DNA of 37,110 nucleotides, taken from Bdellovibrionales bacterium (GTDB lineage: Bacteria > Bdellovibrionota > UBA1018 > CAIMNF01). Within the stretch, counting starts at the first letter, position 1. Each line of letters starts with the position of its first letter. Below, piece by piece: positions 8,385-16,550 of the stretch. The stretch spans positions 1-37,110 of the forward strand of contig CANHQK010000018.1 of NCBI GenBank assembly GCA_947462765.1, given 5' to 3'. The notes under the pieces were generated by a model. It was not told the origin of the DNA, ran no database searches, and worked only from the letters and a program-made list of their open reading frames with translations. The position numbers and the translations under genes are program-made.

Positions 8385-9632
8385 CTAGAATCCTCGAGAT
8401 TCGAAAAGGTTTCTCATATGCATCCGGTCCCGGACCGGGTTTTCACAGGTATCGATACAGGCGGTCAGGAGGGCTCCGATCAGTCCGTCCCTGATTCCGC
8501 TCTCCTCGGTTTGCAGATACCGGGTAGACTCCAGGATGATCCGGTTGGCCCGCGATCCGAAGGACTCACGGATCTGCCAGAGCAACGAAAGGACAAAATC
8601 CGAGTTGGCGTAGAGCAAGCGTTCCAGCTCGGGGTCGTATCGCCTTCTGTTCCGACCGTTTTTGGGTAGCGATTTGGAATACCGCTTGATCCGGTCGGCC
8701 AGCTTCGGATGCGATCCTTGATCGGCTGCGAAGTAGTCCGCGAAACCCTCGATGACCGGGGTGGAGTGGAGGAGTTCAAGCCTCGGACTCAGTGAGATAT
8801 GTGCGAATTCATGCCGGATGATCTCGGGGATCATTGCGGTATCGAGGTAGAAGGTTTTCTCGAGGAACCATCTATCGGATCGTCTGGAGAGTTCGAGAAA
8901 GAGGCTCATGAGGGCGAGTGTGCCGGCTTGGCGGAAGAGAGTCTGTTGGAGAGAAGGCCCCTGGAGTTCCGGATAGAAGATCCTGGAGAGGGCGCTCTGG
9001 ATCAAGCGTTGGATCGTTGCGTTTCTGACAGGGACTGTCAGTCTCTCAAGGGCGAGAGTGAGCGGATTCTCTCCGGGGCTGAGCCCGCTCTCCGGAAGAT
9101 CACGGGTATCGATATTTTTTTTCGGGCGAAACCAGATTTCGGCTCCCCACGGTGCGACTCCTGATCCCGGACGCGCGCGACCTGCCGGAATCGAAAGCGC
9201 ATTGTTGTATTCTTGCCGGTAGCGGTCGTGCTCGAAGTGCGCCAGATCGCTGAAACCGTTTGTGATCTCGAGGCGTACGGTGATTCTCTCCTTCGGAGGG
9301 CTCCAGTTCACCACGGGCAGGGATTTCCAGTATTGAGCGGCCTCGGTCAAGTGGTGATAGACCGTCGCTGCCCGGAGCAGGAGCTCCTGGTCGGCAACAT
9401 CGGTTCGGATCGGCAACTCTTCCTTTCCAAGGACCAATTTGAACTCACTTCCTTGAAACCAGCGCGAATCGTCGAGATTCAAGATTTCCTTTTCCTGGAT
9501 CCGGGGCCGCCAGCTATCGTCCCTGACGAGGACAGGAAGCCGGATGTTCTCCGGTTGGGAAACAGCAAGCGCAGGAAATATCGGTGCAAGGAGGGTGATG
9601 ATCGCTATGAGAATGGAATTAAAACGGATCAT
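8385..9632 (-). CDS. Exported zinc metallopeptidase-like protein
   Basis: A 415-residue protein with a signal peptide (about residues 1-24, ending ALAVS). The key feature is HEFAH at residues 274-278 followed by E295 in VIEGFADYFAAD, the gluzincin arrangement (HExxH plus a Glu 17 residues later), so a zinc-dependent peptidase active site is likely. The rest matches no family I recognise. ATG 9632 has AAGGAG upstream and gives a clean signal peptide; the frame extends to 9674 but that adds a charged segment before it. The start overlaps the end of the next upstream gene by 14 bases, so it is the last member of a co-transcribed set with the exported protein and the GT-C-like protein. Confidence 0.7.
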   Translation of the reverse strand: MIRFNSILIAIITLLAPIFPALAVSQPENIRLPVLVRDDSWRPRIQEKEILNLDDSRWFQGSEFKLVLGKEELPIRTDVADQELLLRAATVYHHLTEAAQYWKSLPVVNWSPPKERITVRLEITNGFSDLAHFEHDRYRQEYNNALSIPAGRARPGSGVAPWGAEIWFRPKKNIDTRDLPESGLSPGENPLTLALERLTVPVRNATIQRLIQSALSRIFYPELQGPSLQQTLFRQAGTLALMSLFLELSRRSDRWFLEKTFYLDTAMIPEIIRHEFAHISLSPRLELLHSTPVIEGFADYFAADQGSHPKLADRIKRYSKSLPKNGRNRRRYDPELERLLYANSDFVLSLLWQIRESFGSRANRIILESTRYLQTEESGIRDGLIGALLTACIDTCENPVRDRMHMRNLFESRGF

Positions 9633-10935
9633 ATCCTGGGTCTCCTTGATCAGGCTTACGGGTTTTCCGTTCAATGAAACTGTTCAATAGGACCAGAGTC
9701 ACTGAAGTGAGAGTGTTGTAGGGTGGAGGAAGAAACAGAGAAGCCGAACCGGTGATCCGGAATGCGAGGTCCGAGGCCCGTTTCCATTTTGGAACATCAG
9801 GGTTCCATAAATCATCTACCTCAAGGAGGGGGTCGAGATCCGTCGGAGCAATGAGCCCCGTTTCGAGCGAGGCAGTGAGAAGATCGTCATATCCCGGAGA
9901 TCTTCCTTGAAAGAAGAAGGATCTCGATAGTTCATCCAGGTCCCGCTTGAGTAGCTTCCTGGCAAAATAATACTGGCCCATGGGGCTGATCGGGACAATC
10001 TCGGTCGAGCCATCCGGTCGGGTGAACACGAGATCAGCCCGGGTCGAGTCCATTCGGGTGAAGAGACGTTTCATGACCGTCGTCAACATCCGGATCTGCG
10101 TTGGGTCATAAAGTCGATACAGCCGCTCCCGTCGGGTGAGTCCACCGGTGTCCTTCGGGATTTCCGATAGAAAACGACTCGTACCCGAATGCGATTTTTC
10201 GCGGTTCTTCACCCTTCTGAGTGAATCGAGGTACTGTTCGAGGGCGATCCCATTCGGGTCGATCCCGGCTTGATCGTAATGCAATAGGAGCTTCGCGGTA
10301 CCCTCATCGAGAATCCCCTGTTTCCTTCCAGCGGTCACCAGTAGAGTGACTTCCCGATATTTGGCGACCAACCGCCTGAATTCCGTCAGGGTGCAACCCG
10401 GTTCTTCTGGGCTCTTTCCCTTGAACGGGTTAAAGAGTGCAGGCAGGTCGGTGTTCTTCAGGTTTTCGCGCTCAAGGTATTCAGCTGCCCTGCGCGCGTC
10501 CCGCTCCCTGACTCGGGGCAAGGAGTGACCGGGGGCATGAGGGGTTTGATACCATCCGAGGTCGGATTCCAGGATTTTCAGGAGAATATCGTCGATCCGA
10601 TTCTCGCTCCGCCAGAGGATCAGGTAGTCAAGCATGTTGTCGGCATACGCAGGCAGGCTCGCTTGCCCCAAGCGCTTTCGCCATTCTTCAATCAGTGAGG
10701 CACCGCAGAGTCGATTCTCCAACCTTAGGGTTTCAAAACCTCCAGTCATGGCGATGAATGCAATCTCACTGTAACGCCCTATTCTCCGGGTCGAACCACG
10801 CTGTTCTGCCCGTGTGTAGACGTGACTGGTTGCTTCTTTGTCGTTCCGGAGGAGTGAAGCGATACCTTCTTCGGCTTTCAAATCTGTCGGTCTCAACAGT
10901 AATGAGATGAGGATCAGGATGAGAATGCGGATCAT
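9619..10935 (-). CDS. Exported protein of unknown function
   Basis: A 438-residue protein with an N-terminal signal sequence (MIRILILILISLLLRPTDLKAEE). The body is charged, mostly helical-looking and rich in Arg, Leu and Asp. Near the C-terminus there is one moderately hydrophobic stretch (SLFLPPPYNTLTSVTLVLLNSF) before a charged tail. No catalytic motif recognised. Its start overlaps the stop of the GT-C-like gene as ATGA, and its 3' end overlaps the metallopeptidase start, so the three are tightly coupled. Strict coupling suggests a joint envelope function such as making, moving or trimming a surface product, but nothing in the sequence shows which. Confidence 0.65.
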   Translation of the reverse strand: MIRILILILISLLLRPTDLKAEEGIASLLRNDKEATSHVYTRAEQRGSTRRIGRYSEIAFIAMTGGFETLRLENRLCGASLIEEWRKRLGQASLPAYADNMLDYLILWRSENRIDDILLKILESDLGWYQTPHAPGHSLPRVRERDARRAAEYLERENLKNTDLPALFNPFKGKSPEEPGCTLTEFRRLVAKYREVTLLVTAGRKQGILDEGTAKLLLHYDQAGIDPNGIALEQYLDSLRRVKNREKSHSGTSRFLSEIPKDTGGLTRRERLYRLYDPTQIRMLTTVMKRLFTRMDSTRADLVFTRPDGSTEIVPISPMGQYYFARKLLKRDLDELSRSFFFQGRSPGYDDLLTASLETGLIAPTDLDPLLEVDDLWNPDVPKWKRASDLAFRITGSASLFLPPPYNTLTSVTLVLLNSFIERKTRKPDQGDPGYDPF

Positions 10936-12593
10936 CGGATGGCCTCCCTGGGTGGATCGATTTTGGATACGCGGATGAACTCTTCAGGAGTGACCATGAA
11001 GTCCTCGATCGCCCGTAGTTGGAATACCGGATCGAGCTCCTCGTCCGGAATCGGTCTACCTGTAGCGTAAGAGTGCTTCTGGAAAACAAGAATTTTTGAC
11101 AAGAACCCGCGTTTCAGTTCCCCGACCAGGGAATGCTTGCGCTGATTCGCAGTTCTGAATCCGAAAGCCCCTTGACCGGAGACTGTGTACTGTCCGGGAT
11201 GTGAGGTAATGAGAAGGGTCCGAGGATCTCCATGTTGGCTCAGGAAGCGGTATCCTTCCTGAGTTTCACGGATGCTGACGAGGGATCGGGTGAATCGGGC
11301 CTCGCTCGCCACAGGGAGGTAAAGGATCCATGAGCCGACCGCAAGCCCGAGCAGTGCCCGGCGAGGTACCCAATCAGGTTTTTTCAGATGGGCCCAGACC
11401 GGGATCAGCACAAGAGAGGCGAGAAATGGCAGAAACAATCGTGCTTGGGTCGGATGAGTGAAGCGCCCGAAGTGGTGGCTCAGAACCAGACCTAGATTGA
11501 GCAGGGGGATGAGCAGGAGTGCCCACATCAGGAGGGGAGCCGATCCGGACCTTTTGAATGGGCGAAGCAATATGAAGATCGCCACGCCCAAAACCGATGA
11601 GATGAGGTTAAGAAGGGACGGGTAAGGAAACTCTGGCTTCGGAAAGACCATTCCGCTCAGAAGTAAGCGAGTGTGGGTGATCAGATGTCCGAATGAGAAA
11701 GGAGGAACTCCCGGCGGATTCTCGTATCCATCCGGTGTCAGGATTCTCTGTAAAACCATGGGCAAGAAGAACCAAGGTAGCATCACGAGCACTGTCCTTG
11801 ATGTCTGATCGAGGATCGCTCTGGTCCGACGAAGGGCCATGGCTAAAATCATGAGAGCGAGGGCATAGACTCCTGATTCATAGCGGACTTGTGAAAGCAA
11901 GATGAGTGAGGGGATGAATGCCTGACAGGCCTCAGTCGTTGGTTTTTTCTGCAACCGGTCCAGGATCACGACCCCGAGCACCAGGAACATCAAAGCACAG
12001 GTGTCGAATCCGGCCGATGTTCCGGACAGGGCAAGGGTCGGGATCGAAAGCAACAACAACACCGCAGAAAGCGCCACCAGCTTCCCCTTCCGCTCTTCAA
12101 TCGGGATCCAAGTGAGAATCAGGATCCCGAAGAGCATGAGAAAATTCAGGAAAAACACATTCTGATACCGGTATCCGGTCGAAGTGTGGATCAAACTGGT
12201 GAGGAACGGAAACAGGAGAGGCCGAGTGGGGATTCCTCCATTGATGGCCTGCAAATGGCCATGAACCGATTTTGCCTCGGTCACATTCAAAATGCTCCTG
12301 TCCCGGTGCATCGATTGCGAGACCGATAACAGGTTGGTTTCGTCGCTTAACACCCGGTATCCGGGGGGAACCGCTATGAAGACAGTCAGTGTCAGCACCA
12401 GGCAGATGGCGATTCCGGCTTTCTTACCTTTGGTAAAGCGCAGAATCCATGGAAAAAGGCTTGAAAAGCAGAGTATGGCGGTCAGGAGAGTGAGTGGATA
12501 GGCGAAGTTCAGCAGGGATCCACGGGCGAACGCGGGATCTCTGAGTGATTGAAGCAGTACCAGGATGAAGAGGAGCCAAGAAAGAAGAATCAT
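10932..12593 (-). CDS. GT-C-like multi-pass glycosyltransferase candidate
   Basis: A 553-residue inner-membrane protein with about 11-13 hydrophobic helices and a non-membrane C-terminal part of about 110 residues. The first large extracytoplasmic loop carries RVLSDETNLL; an acidic pair (DE) there is the classic GT-C active-site signature of polyprenyl-phosphate-sugar-dependent glycosyltransferases (PMT/ArnT/STT3-like). Later loops contain ESGVYALAL and HHFGRFTHPTQARLFLPF. The acceptor could be a lipid or an exported protein; neither is shown. Coupled by ATGA to the next gene. No good ribosome-binding site before ATG 12593. GT-C assignment is from topology and the SDE motif only. Confidence 0.65.
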   Translation of the reverse strand: MILLSWLLFILVLLQSLRDPAFARGSLLNFAYPLTLLTAILCFSSLFPWILRFTKGKKAGIAICLVLTLTVFIAVPPGYRVLSDETNLLSVSQSMHRDRSILNVTEAKSVHGHLQAINGGIPTRPLLFPFLTSLIHTSTGYRYQNVFFLNFLMLFGILILTWIPIEERKGKLVALSAVLLLLSIPTLALSGTSAGFDTCALMFLVLGVVILDRLQKKPTTEACQAFIPSLILLSQVRYESGVYALALMILAMALRRTRAILDQTSRTVLVMLPWFFLPMVLQRILTPDGYENPPGVPPFSFGHLITHTRLLLSGMVFPKPEFPYPSLLNLISSVLGVAIFILLRPFKRSGSAPLLMWALLLIPLLNLGLVLSHHFGRFTHPTQARLFLPFLASLVLIPVWAHLKKPDWVPRRALLGLAVGSWILYLPVASEARFTRSLVSIRETQEGYRFLSQHGDPRTLLITSHPGQYTVSGQGAFGFRTANQRKHSLVGELKRGFLSKILVFQKHSYATGRPIPDEELDPVFQLRAIEDFMVTPEEFIRVSKIDPPREAIR

Positions 12594-12636
12594 GATGGTT
12601 TGGGTTCGAAGCAGTGATGGGGGTTGGGTGGGTGAC

Positions 12637-12665
12637 CCCCGCGAACCGGAATCCGGCCCGCGGGG
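12637..12665. other. Nested GC-rich stem-loop
   Basis: CCCCGCG (12637-12643) pairs with CGCGGGG (12659-12665), and inside the loop CCGG pairs with CCGG. It lies between the Thr/Gln-repeat gene and the GT-C-like gene. No U-run follows on either strand, so it is not a typical intrinsic terminator; it could weaken transcription of, or protect, the downstream part of the minus-strand cluster. Confidence 0.5.
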
Positions 12666-12690
12666 ATTTCGTGGTCTCTAGGGTGTGGGT

Positions 12691-13431
12691 TCAGTCGATC
12701 TCGACACAAAGTTCAGGGCTCGGGACCCAGTAGAGTGCCTGGCCGTTGTCACAACCGTTGGGGCTCGCTGAAACGGTGTTGCCGGTATTGCGGTTGCAGC
12801 AGTAGCCGAAGTCGGTCTGGGTGACCGTCTCGGTCTGAGTCAGCGTTTGCGTGAGAGTTTGAGTGGTCACCTGAGTCTGGGTGTTCACCTGGGTTTCAGT
12901 GCGGGTGAGAGTGATGGTCCGATCATCCCCGGCGCGACAATGACGGATCCAAAGCCAGGTCACCACACCGGCTGCGAGAATGCCCGCTACAATCCAGATC
13001 AGGCGCTGATTGGGTTTGCCCCCTCCTGCGAACTGGGCGCCCTCAGGGTGACGCTTTTCCATGAATCGAGAGGCGAGTTCGCCAGCCTGCTCAGGCGTGA
13101 TCGACTCAGGATCGAGGGAGCTCAGCCAGAAACCGAAGTCCTCGCGAGTTTCGCGATCGAGCAGTTCCTTCTTGAGATGCTCGAGTACGGTGTAGGCCGG
13201 AATTCCTTCGGCCGTGAGGCGTTCGAGGTCCTGTCTTAGGGCTTCGCTCGCTTGACTCCGTTCGGCATCGGTGAAGGAGGGGAGGACGCTCAGACGGTAC
13301 CGGAAATTCTCGAAGACCTCGGATATCTTTCCGGCGCTACTGTCACTTTCCGCCTGGGCTTTGCCGGGGTTCCAAGTTCCCCCGCCGAGAATCAACATCA
13401 GAATCAATATGGGACTCAGTATTTTTTGCAT
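12691..13431 (-). CDS. Membrane-anchored Thr/Gln-repeat protein
   Basis: A 246-residue protein with three parts. A signal-like N-terminus (about 1-27) precedes a helical domain of about 110 residues. A transmembrane helix follows at about 143-162 (IWIVAGILAAGVVTWLWI). Past it come a Thr-rich alternating tract (about 172-206; TQT, TLT and TET units) and a Cys-containing C-terminus with CC, then two more Cys. Alternating Thr and polar residues favour an extended beta stalk, and the four Cys could form disulphides. The tract lies on the opposite side of the membrane from the helical domain. Start ATG 13431 has a GGAGG ribosome-binding site, and a TTGACT/TAGACC promoter lies upstream. No family recognised. 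Confidence 0.65.
   Translation of the reverse strand: MQKILSPILILMLILGGGTWNPGKAQAESDSSAGKISEVFENFRYRLSVLPSFTDAERSQASEALRQDLERLTAEGIPAYTVLEHLKKELLDRETREDFGFWLSSLDPESITPEQAGELASRFMEKRHPEGAQFAGGGKPNQRLIWIVAGILAAGVVTWLWIRHCRAGDDRTITLTRTETQVNTQTQVTTQTLTQTLTQTETVTQTDFGYCCNRNTGNTVSASPNGCDNGQALYWVPSPELCVEID
12814..12918 (-). repeat. Tandem Thr/Gln codon repeat
   Basis: The DNA encoding residues about 172-206 is a degenerate repeat of short ACC/CAG/ACT-type units giving runs such as TQTLTQTLTQTETVTQT. Imperfect copies suggest an older expansion rather than recent slippage, although such tracts can still vary in length between strains. Confidence 0.6.
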
Positions 13432-13474
13432 GCGATTATCTCCCTCCTTCGATGGAGTGGTTACAGGACGGCGA

Positions 13475-13504
13475 GGTCTAGCGTGCTTTCAGTGACGGAG
13501 TCAA
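13475..13504 (-). promoter_or_regulatory. Promoter of the Thr/Gln-repeat gene
   Basis: On the minus strand, TTGACT (13504-13499) and TAGACC (13480-13475) are 18 nt apart. The leader to ATG 13431 would be about 35 nt and includes the GGAGG ribosome-binding site. Confidence 0.4.
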
Positions 13505-13600
13505 GGTTTTGAACTTGAAAAACAGTTGTGACTGCGCGTCGGGGGTTCATTGCGGCATCTTGAGGGACAACCTGACTCCTGAGGGAGCCGGTCTTACCCG

Positions 13601-13630
13601 TTGGCGAGTTGAATGGTTCCACGTTAGGAT
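13601..13630 (+). promoter_or_regulatory. Leaderless-type promoter of histidine kinase
   Basis: TTGGCG (13601-13606), 18 nt, TAGGAT (13625-13630), then 6 nt to ATG 13637. The geometry is identical to the S1-gene promoter. No Shine-Dalgarno at usual spacing. Confidence 0.55.
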
Positions 13631-13636
13631 GGATGA

Positions 13637-14884
13637 ATGATCAAACCGACATTGCCGGAGAGTGAAGGTGAACGGATCCGCGCTCTCGAAGAGTACAAGA
13701 TCCTCGACACTCCTCCAGAGCCTGAGTTCGATGCCCTCACTGCGCTTGCCTCTAGCATCCTCGGTGTTCCGATCGCTCTGGTGAGTCTGGTGGATCGCGA
13801 TCGACAGTGGTTCAAGTCCAAGATCGGCATTCCTGTTTCCGAGACGGCACGGGAAGTGTCGTTCTGCGGACATGCCATTCTCGAACAGGATGTGTTTGTG
13901 GTCGAAGACGCGGTCGAGGATGTTCGGTTTCATGATAATCCTCTAGTCAAAGGGGATCCGGCGATCCGGTTTTACGCTGGGGCGCCACTTCGTGCTTGGA
14001 ACGGTCAAGCCATCGGAACCCTGTGTGTGATTGATCGCATGCCGAGGAAGATCGATCCCGAAAAAATGCAGGCGCTCCGGACTCTTGCCGACATGGTGGT
14101 GACCCAGCTCGAATTGAAGCGGAAGAACCGTGAACTATCGGACGCCCTGGAGACTATCGAACGACAGAAGATGGGGTTGATCCATAATTCCAAAATGTCC
14201 GCCCTGGGTGAGATGGCTGGCGGGATGGCTCATGAGATCAATAATCCGCTCACCATTATTTCCGGACATGCATCGAGGATTGCCATGTTGTTAAGGGGGC
14301 CCGATCACCCCGATCGGAGTCTGCGTCTTGAGTCCGCTGTGACTGGAATTGGAAAGGGTGTGGATCGGATCTCAACGATCATCCGAGGCCTGCAATTATT
14401 CTCACGTGACGGATCGGGTGATCCTCTTGAACTATGTGATCTCAGGCAGGTGGTGCGGGACTCACTCGGTCTTTGTCAGGAACACTTCAATCATCTCGCC
14501 ATCAAGTTGCGCTATGTGATGCCCCAAGAGGTGATGAGGGTCCGCTGTCGACCGACCCAGATTTCTCAGATCCTCGTCAATCTGCTCAATAACGCCAAGG
14601 ACGCGATCAAACACCACGAATCCGAACGTTGGATCGAAATTGATCTCTTCAGAAAAGAGCGGGAGATCCTGCTCAGGGTACGAGACTCGGGCGCCGGTGT
14701 TCCGGAGGAATTGCGTTACAGGATTTTCGAGCCCTTCTTCTCGACCAAGGCACCGGGAAGCGGCACAGGGCTCGGTCTCAGCGTCTCTCGCTCACTAGCG
14801 CTCGCGAACCATGCGGAACTCGACCTTTGCCTGGAGGAGGGATCCAGCTGTTTCAGGATCCGTTTTCAAACCACCGGAGATTGA
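13637..14884 (+). CDS. GAF-domain sensor histidine kinase
   Basis: A 415-residue soluble sensor kinase. A GAF domain spans about residues 20-165, with the SFCGHAILEQ and FYAGAPLRAWNGQAIGTLCVID segments typical of GAF domains in bacterial kinases. A short coiled linker follows. The HisKA domain carries the phospho-acceptor H199 in GGMAHEINNPL. The ATPase domain has an N box (NLLNNAKDAI), G1 (DSGAGVP), F box (FEPFFSTK) and G2 (GTGLGLSVS), so it should be active. There is no membrane segment and no receiver domain, and no response regulator gene is adjacent, so it is an orphan. It ends 3 nt before the converging methyltransferase gene. Confidence 0.92.
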   Translation: MIKPTLPESEGERIRALEEYKILDTPPEPEFDALTALASSILGVPIALVSLVDRDRQWFKSKIGIPVSETAREVSFCGHAILEQDVFVVEDAVEDVRFHDNPLVKGDPAIRFYAGAPLRAWNGQAIGTLCVIDRMPRKIDPEKMQALRTLADMVVTQLELKRKNRELSDALETIERQKMGLIHNSKMSALGEMAGGMAHEINNPLTIISGHASRIAMLLRGPDHPDRSLRLESAVTGIGKGVDRISTIIRGLQLFSRDGSGDPLELCDLRQVVRDSLGLCQEHFNHLAIKLRYVMPQEVMRVRCRPTQISQILVNLLNNAKDAIKHHESERWIEIDLFRKEREILLRVRDSGAGVPEELRYRIFEPFFSTKAPGSGTGLGLSVSRSLALANHAELDLCLEEGSSCFRIRFQTTGD

Positions 14885-14887
14885 GCT

Positions 14888-15616
14888 TCATTCTCTGAAT
14901 AGTTGGAACACCCTGACTTTCCGTTTACGCTCGAGACGGTGTTCAGGAATGGCCGAGCTGTCCTCGACCTCGTATTCAAATTCAACCCGGTGAAAACCCT
15001 GAAGTTCGAACTCGGCCAGGGCTTGGTTGAGATAGCTTCTACCTGGGTCGGCCAATACGATGAAACCTTTTTCCGGGATCAGTCGAATCAGGGCTCTGAC
15101 CAGATCGGCGGGATGGCGGCTTTCATACAGGACATCACTTGCCAGGACGAAATCGAACAAGCCTTTGGATAGAAGCGTGTCCGGAACCGGAGTGGTCCAA
15201 TCCCAGGAGAGGTATTCGACTTTCACCTGATTGAGTTCGGTGTTCCGATCCAGCCAGTGTCCCGCGTCCGGATGGAAATCAGCAGCCGTCATAGTCGCTC
15301 CGACTTTTGCTCCCAGAATGGAGTTGAGTCCGAGTCCACAACCGACCTCGATCCCTCTTTTTTTCGAAAACAGCGATTTCTGTTCGCTCATGAAGAGACC
15401 GAGTGCCCGTGCGGATGGCCAAACCGTTGCGAAGTAGGGGCAAAGGTCGAGGAGTCGGGTTTCCTCTTCCGGAGTCGCTGGCGGGTAGGTTTTACAGATC
15501 TCGTCTAGAGCCCGGTCCATATCCCGTATGGACCAAAGGTGGATCGGGAAGGTGCCGATCTTTTCGACGGTGGTGATCATGTCATATTGAATGAGGGGGA
15601 CCGGAAAGGATTTCAC
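14888..15616 (-). CDS. SAM-dependent methyltransferase
   Basis: A 242-residue class I methyltransferase. Motif I is GIEVGCGLGLNSILGA (SAM-binding glycine loop), the acidic residue after strand 2 is in AADFHPDA, and motif IV is FDFVLASDVLYES. The DVLYE form is typical of the eukaryote-METTL/small-molecule or protein-lysine methyltransferase branch (Methyltransf_16-like); the substrate is unknown. I chose GTG 15616, which sits 6 nt after TACAAT with TTGTAT 17 nt further up. ATG 15580 is a weaker alternative without such a promoter. Divergent from the EamA transporter, with only 42 nt between start codons. Confidence 0.8.
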   Translation of the reverse strand: MKSFPVPLIQYDMITTVEKIGTFPIHLWSIRDMDRALDEICKTYPPATPEEETRLLDLCPYFATVWPSARALGLFMSEQKSLFSKKRGIEVGCGLGLNSILGAKVGATMTAADFHPDAGHWLDRNTELNQVKVEYLSWDWTTPVPDTLLSKGLFDFVLASDVLYESRHPADLVRALIRLIPEKGFIVLADPGRSYLNQALAEFELQGFHRVEFEYEVEDSSAIPEHRLERKRKVRVFQLFRE

Positions 15617-15622
15617 TCCGTC

Positions 15623-15652
15623 ATTGTAATGGAAAGGGCCTCCCGATACAAA
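15623..15652. promoter_or_regulatory. Two overlapping, mirrored leaderless promoters
   Basis: Rightward: TTGTAA (15624-15629), 17 nt, TACAAA (15647-15652), 6 nt, ATG 15659. Leftward: TTGTAT (15651-15646), 17 nt, TACAAT (15628-15623), 6 nt, GTG 15616. The -35 of each promoter is essentially the complement of the other's -10, so both occupy the same 30 bp and RNA polymerase can serve only one gene at a time. Confidence 0.6.
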
Positions 15653-15658
15653 TAGAGC

Positions 15659-16540
15659 ATGGGACCGTTCCTGGTAGTTCTTTCGGCTTTTGGCTTTGCC
15701 ACGCTCGGAATTTTCGGAAAATTCGCCTATGAGGCGGGATTCGGAAGGAATGAGGCACTCTTCTGGCGCTTCGGGCTCTCATTGCCTTTACTGGCGGTTT
15801 TGTTGGCATTGACCCGATCTTTTCCAAAACGAACTGCACCGTTCATGAAAGCGATTGTTCTGGGAATGGTGGGGATCGGTGTGGAGTCCTCTGTTTTTTT
15901 CATCACTTTGCAAAGGCTCGGAGCGGCTCTCACCGGGATTTTTCTGTACCTCTATCCAGCCTTCGTGGCTTTGATCTCTCATTTCTTCCTGGGTGAGCGG
16001 CTCACTCGGGGAAAAGGCTGGGGAGTGGCCCTTGCACTGGTGGGAAGCGTTCTGACTGCGGGAGTAGTGGGAGGAGCTGCCTCTGGAATGGTTTCGCCGC
16101 TTGAGGATCCGGTGGGTTTGCTTTTCGGAGTCATCACGGGAGGGTGGTATGCCCTGTATATCCTCGCCGGGAACCGCCTGACCCGGGATGAGAATCCGCT
16201 GACCGTCAGCGCGGGAGTCACCTTGGGAAGCTTCATCACTTTCGCAATTCTGACTGCGATGGGGGTCATCCAGGGATCCGCTCTCAATGGAGTGTCGGGG
16301 CAGGAGTCCTGGATTGCTGTCGGTGGACTCGCTCTTTTTGCCACTGTGCTTCCCTTCACCACCCTGTATGCTGGAATGAAACGTACGGGAGCCGTTCAGG
16401 CGTCCTTGCTCTCGACCCTCGAGCTGGTCTTCACGGTGATCCTTGCGGCGGTCTTTCTTGGCGAAAAATTGACGCTGTGGCAAGGGTTCGGTGCTGTTTT
16501 GATCCTACTTTCCGTTTTACTCGCCTCGATCCTTCGTTGA
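15659..16540 (+). CDS. EamA-family (DMT) transporter
   Basis: A 293-residue protein with ten hydrophobic helices arranged as two EamA halves (about 5-135 and 150-290). Each half ends with the family's glutamate segment (FFLGERLTRGKGWGVALALVGS and VFLGEKLTLWQGFGAVLILLSVL). Drug/metabolite-superfamily exporters move amino acids or other small metabolites; the substrate cannot be told. The start at ATG 15659 is set by the -10 box 6 nt upstream. Ten nt separate its stop from the PlsB-like gene, so this transporter probably heads the operon with the lipid genes. Confidence 0.88.
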   Translation: MGPFLVVLSAFGFATLGIFGKFAYEAGFGRNEALFWRFGLSLPLLAVLLALTRSFPKRTAPFMKAIVLGMVGIGVESSVFFITLQRLGAALTGIFLYLYPAFVALISHFFLGERLTRGKGWGVALALVGSVLTAGVVGGAASGMVSPLEDPVGLLFGVITGGWYALYILAGNRLTRDENPLTVSAGVTLGSFITFAILTAMGVIQGSALNGVSGQESWIAVGGLALFATVLPFTTLYAGMKRTGAVQASLLSTLELVFTVILAAVFLGEKLTLWQGFGAVLILLSVLLASILR

Positions 16541-16550
16541 AACTAACCAT

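Noticed and set aside
8799-9677. Long plus-strand frames across the metallopeptidase gene
   Set aside because: They mirror the real minus-strand codons, have no promoter or ribosome-binding site and show no recognisable domain, while the minus-strand protein has a signal peptide and HExxH motif.
12637-12665. Intrinsic terminator between the Thr/Gln gene and the GT-C gene
   Set aside because: The stem is strong but no T-run follows on either strand.
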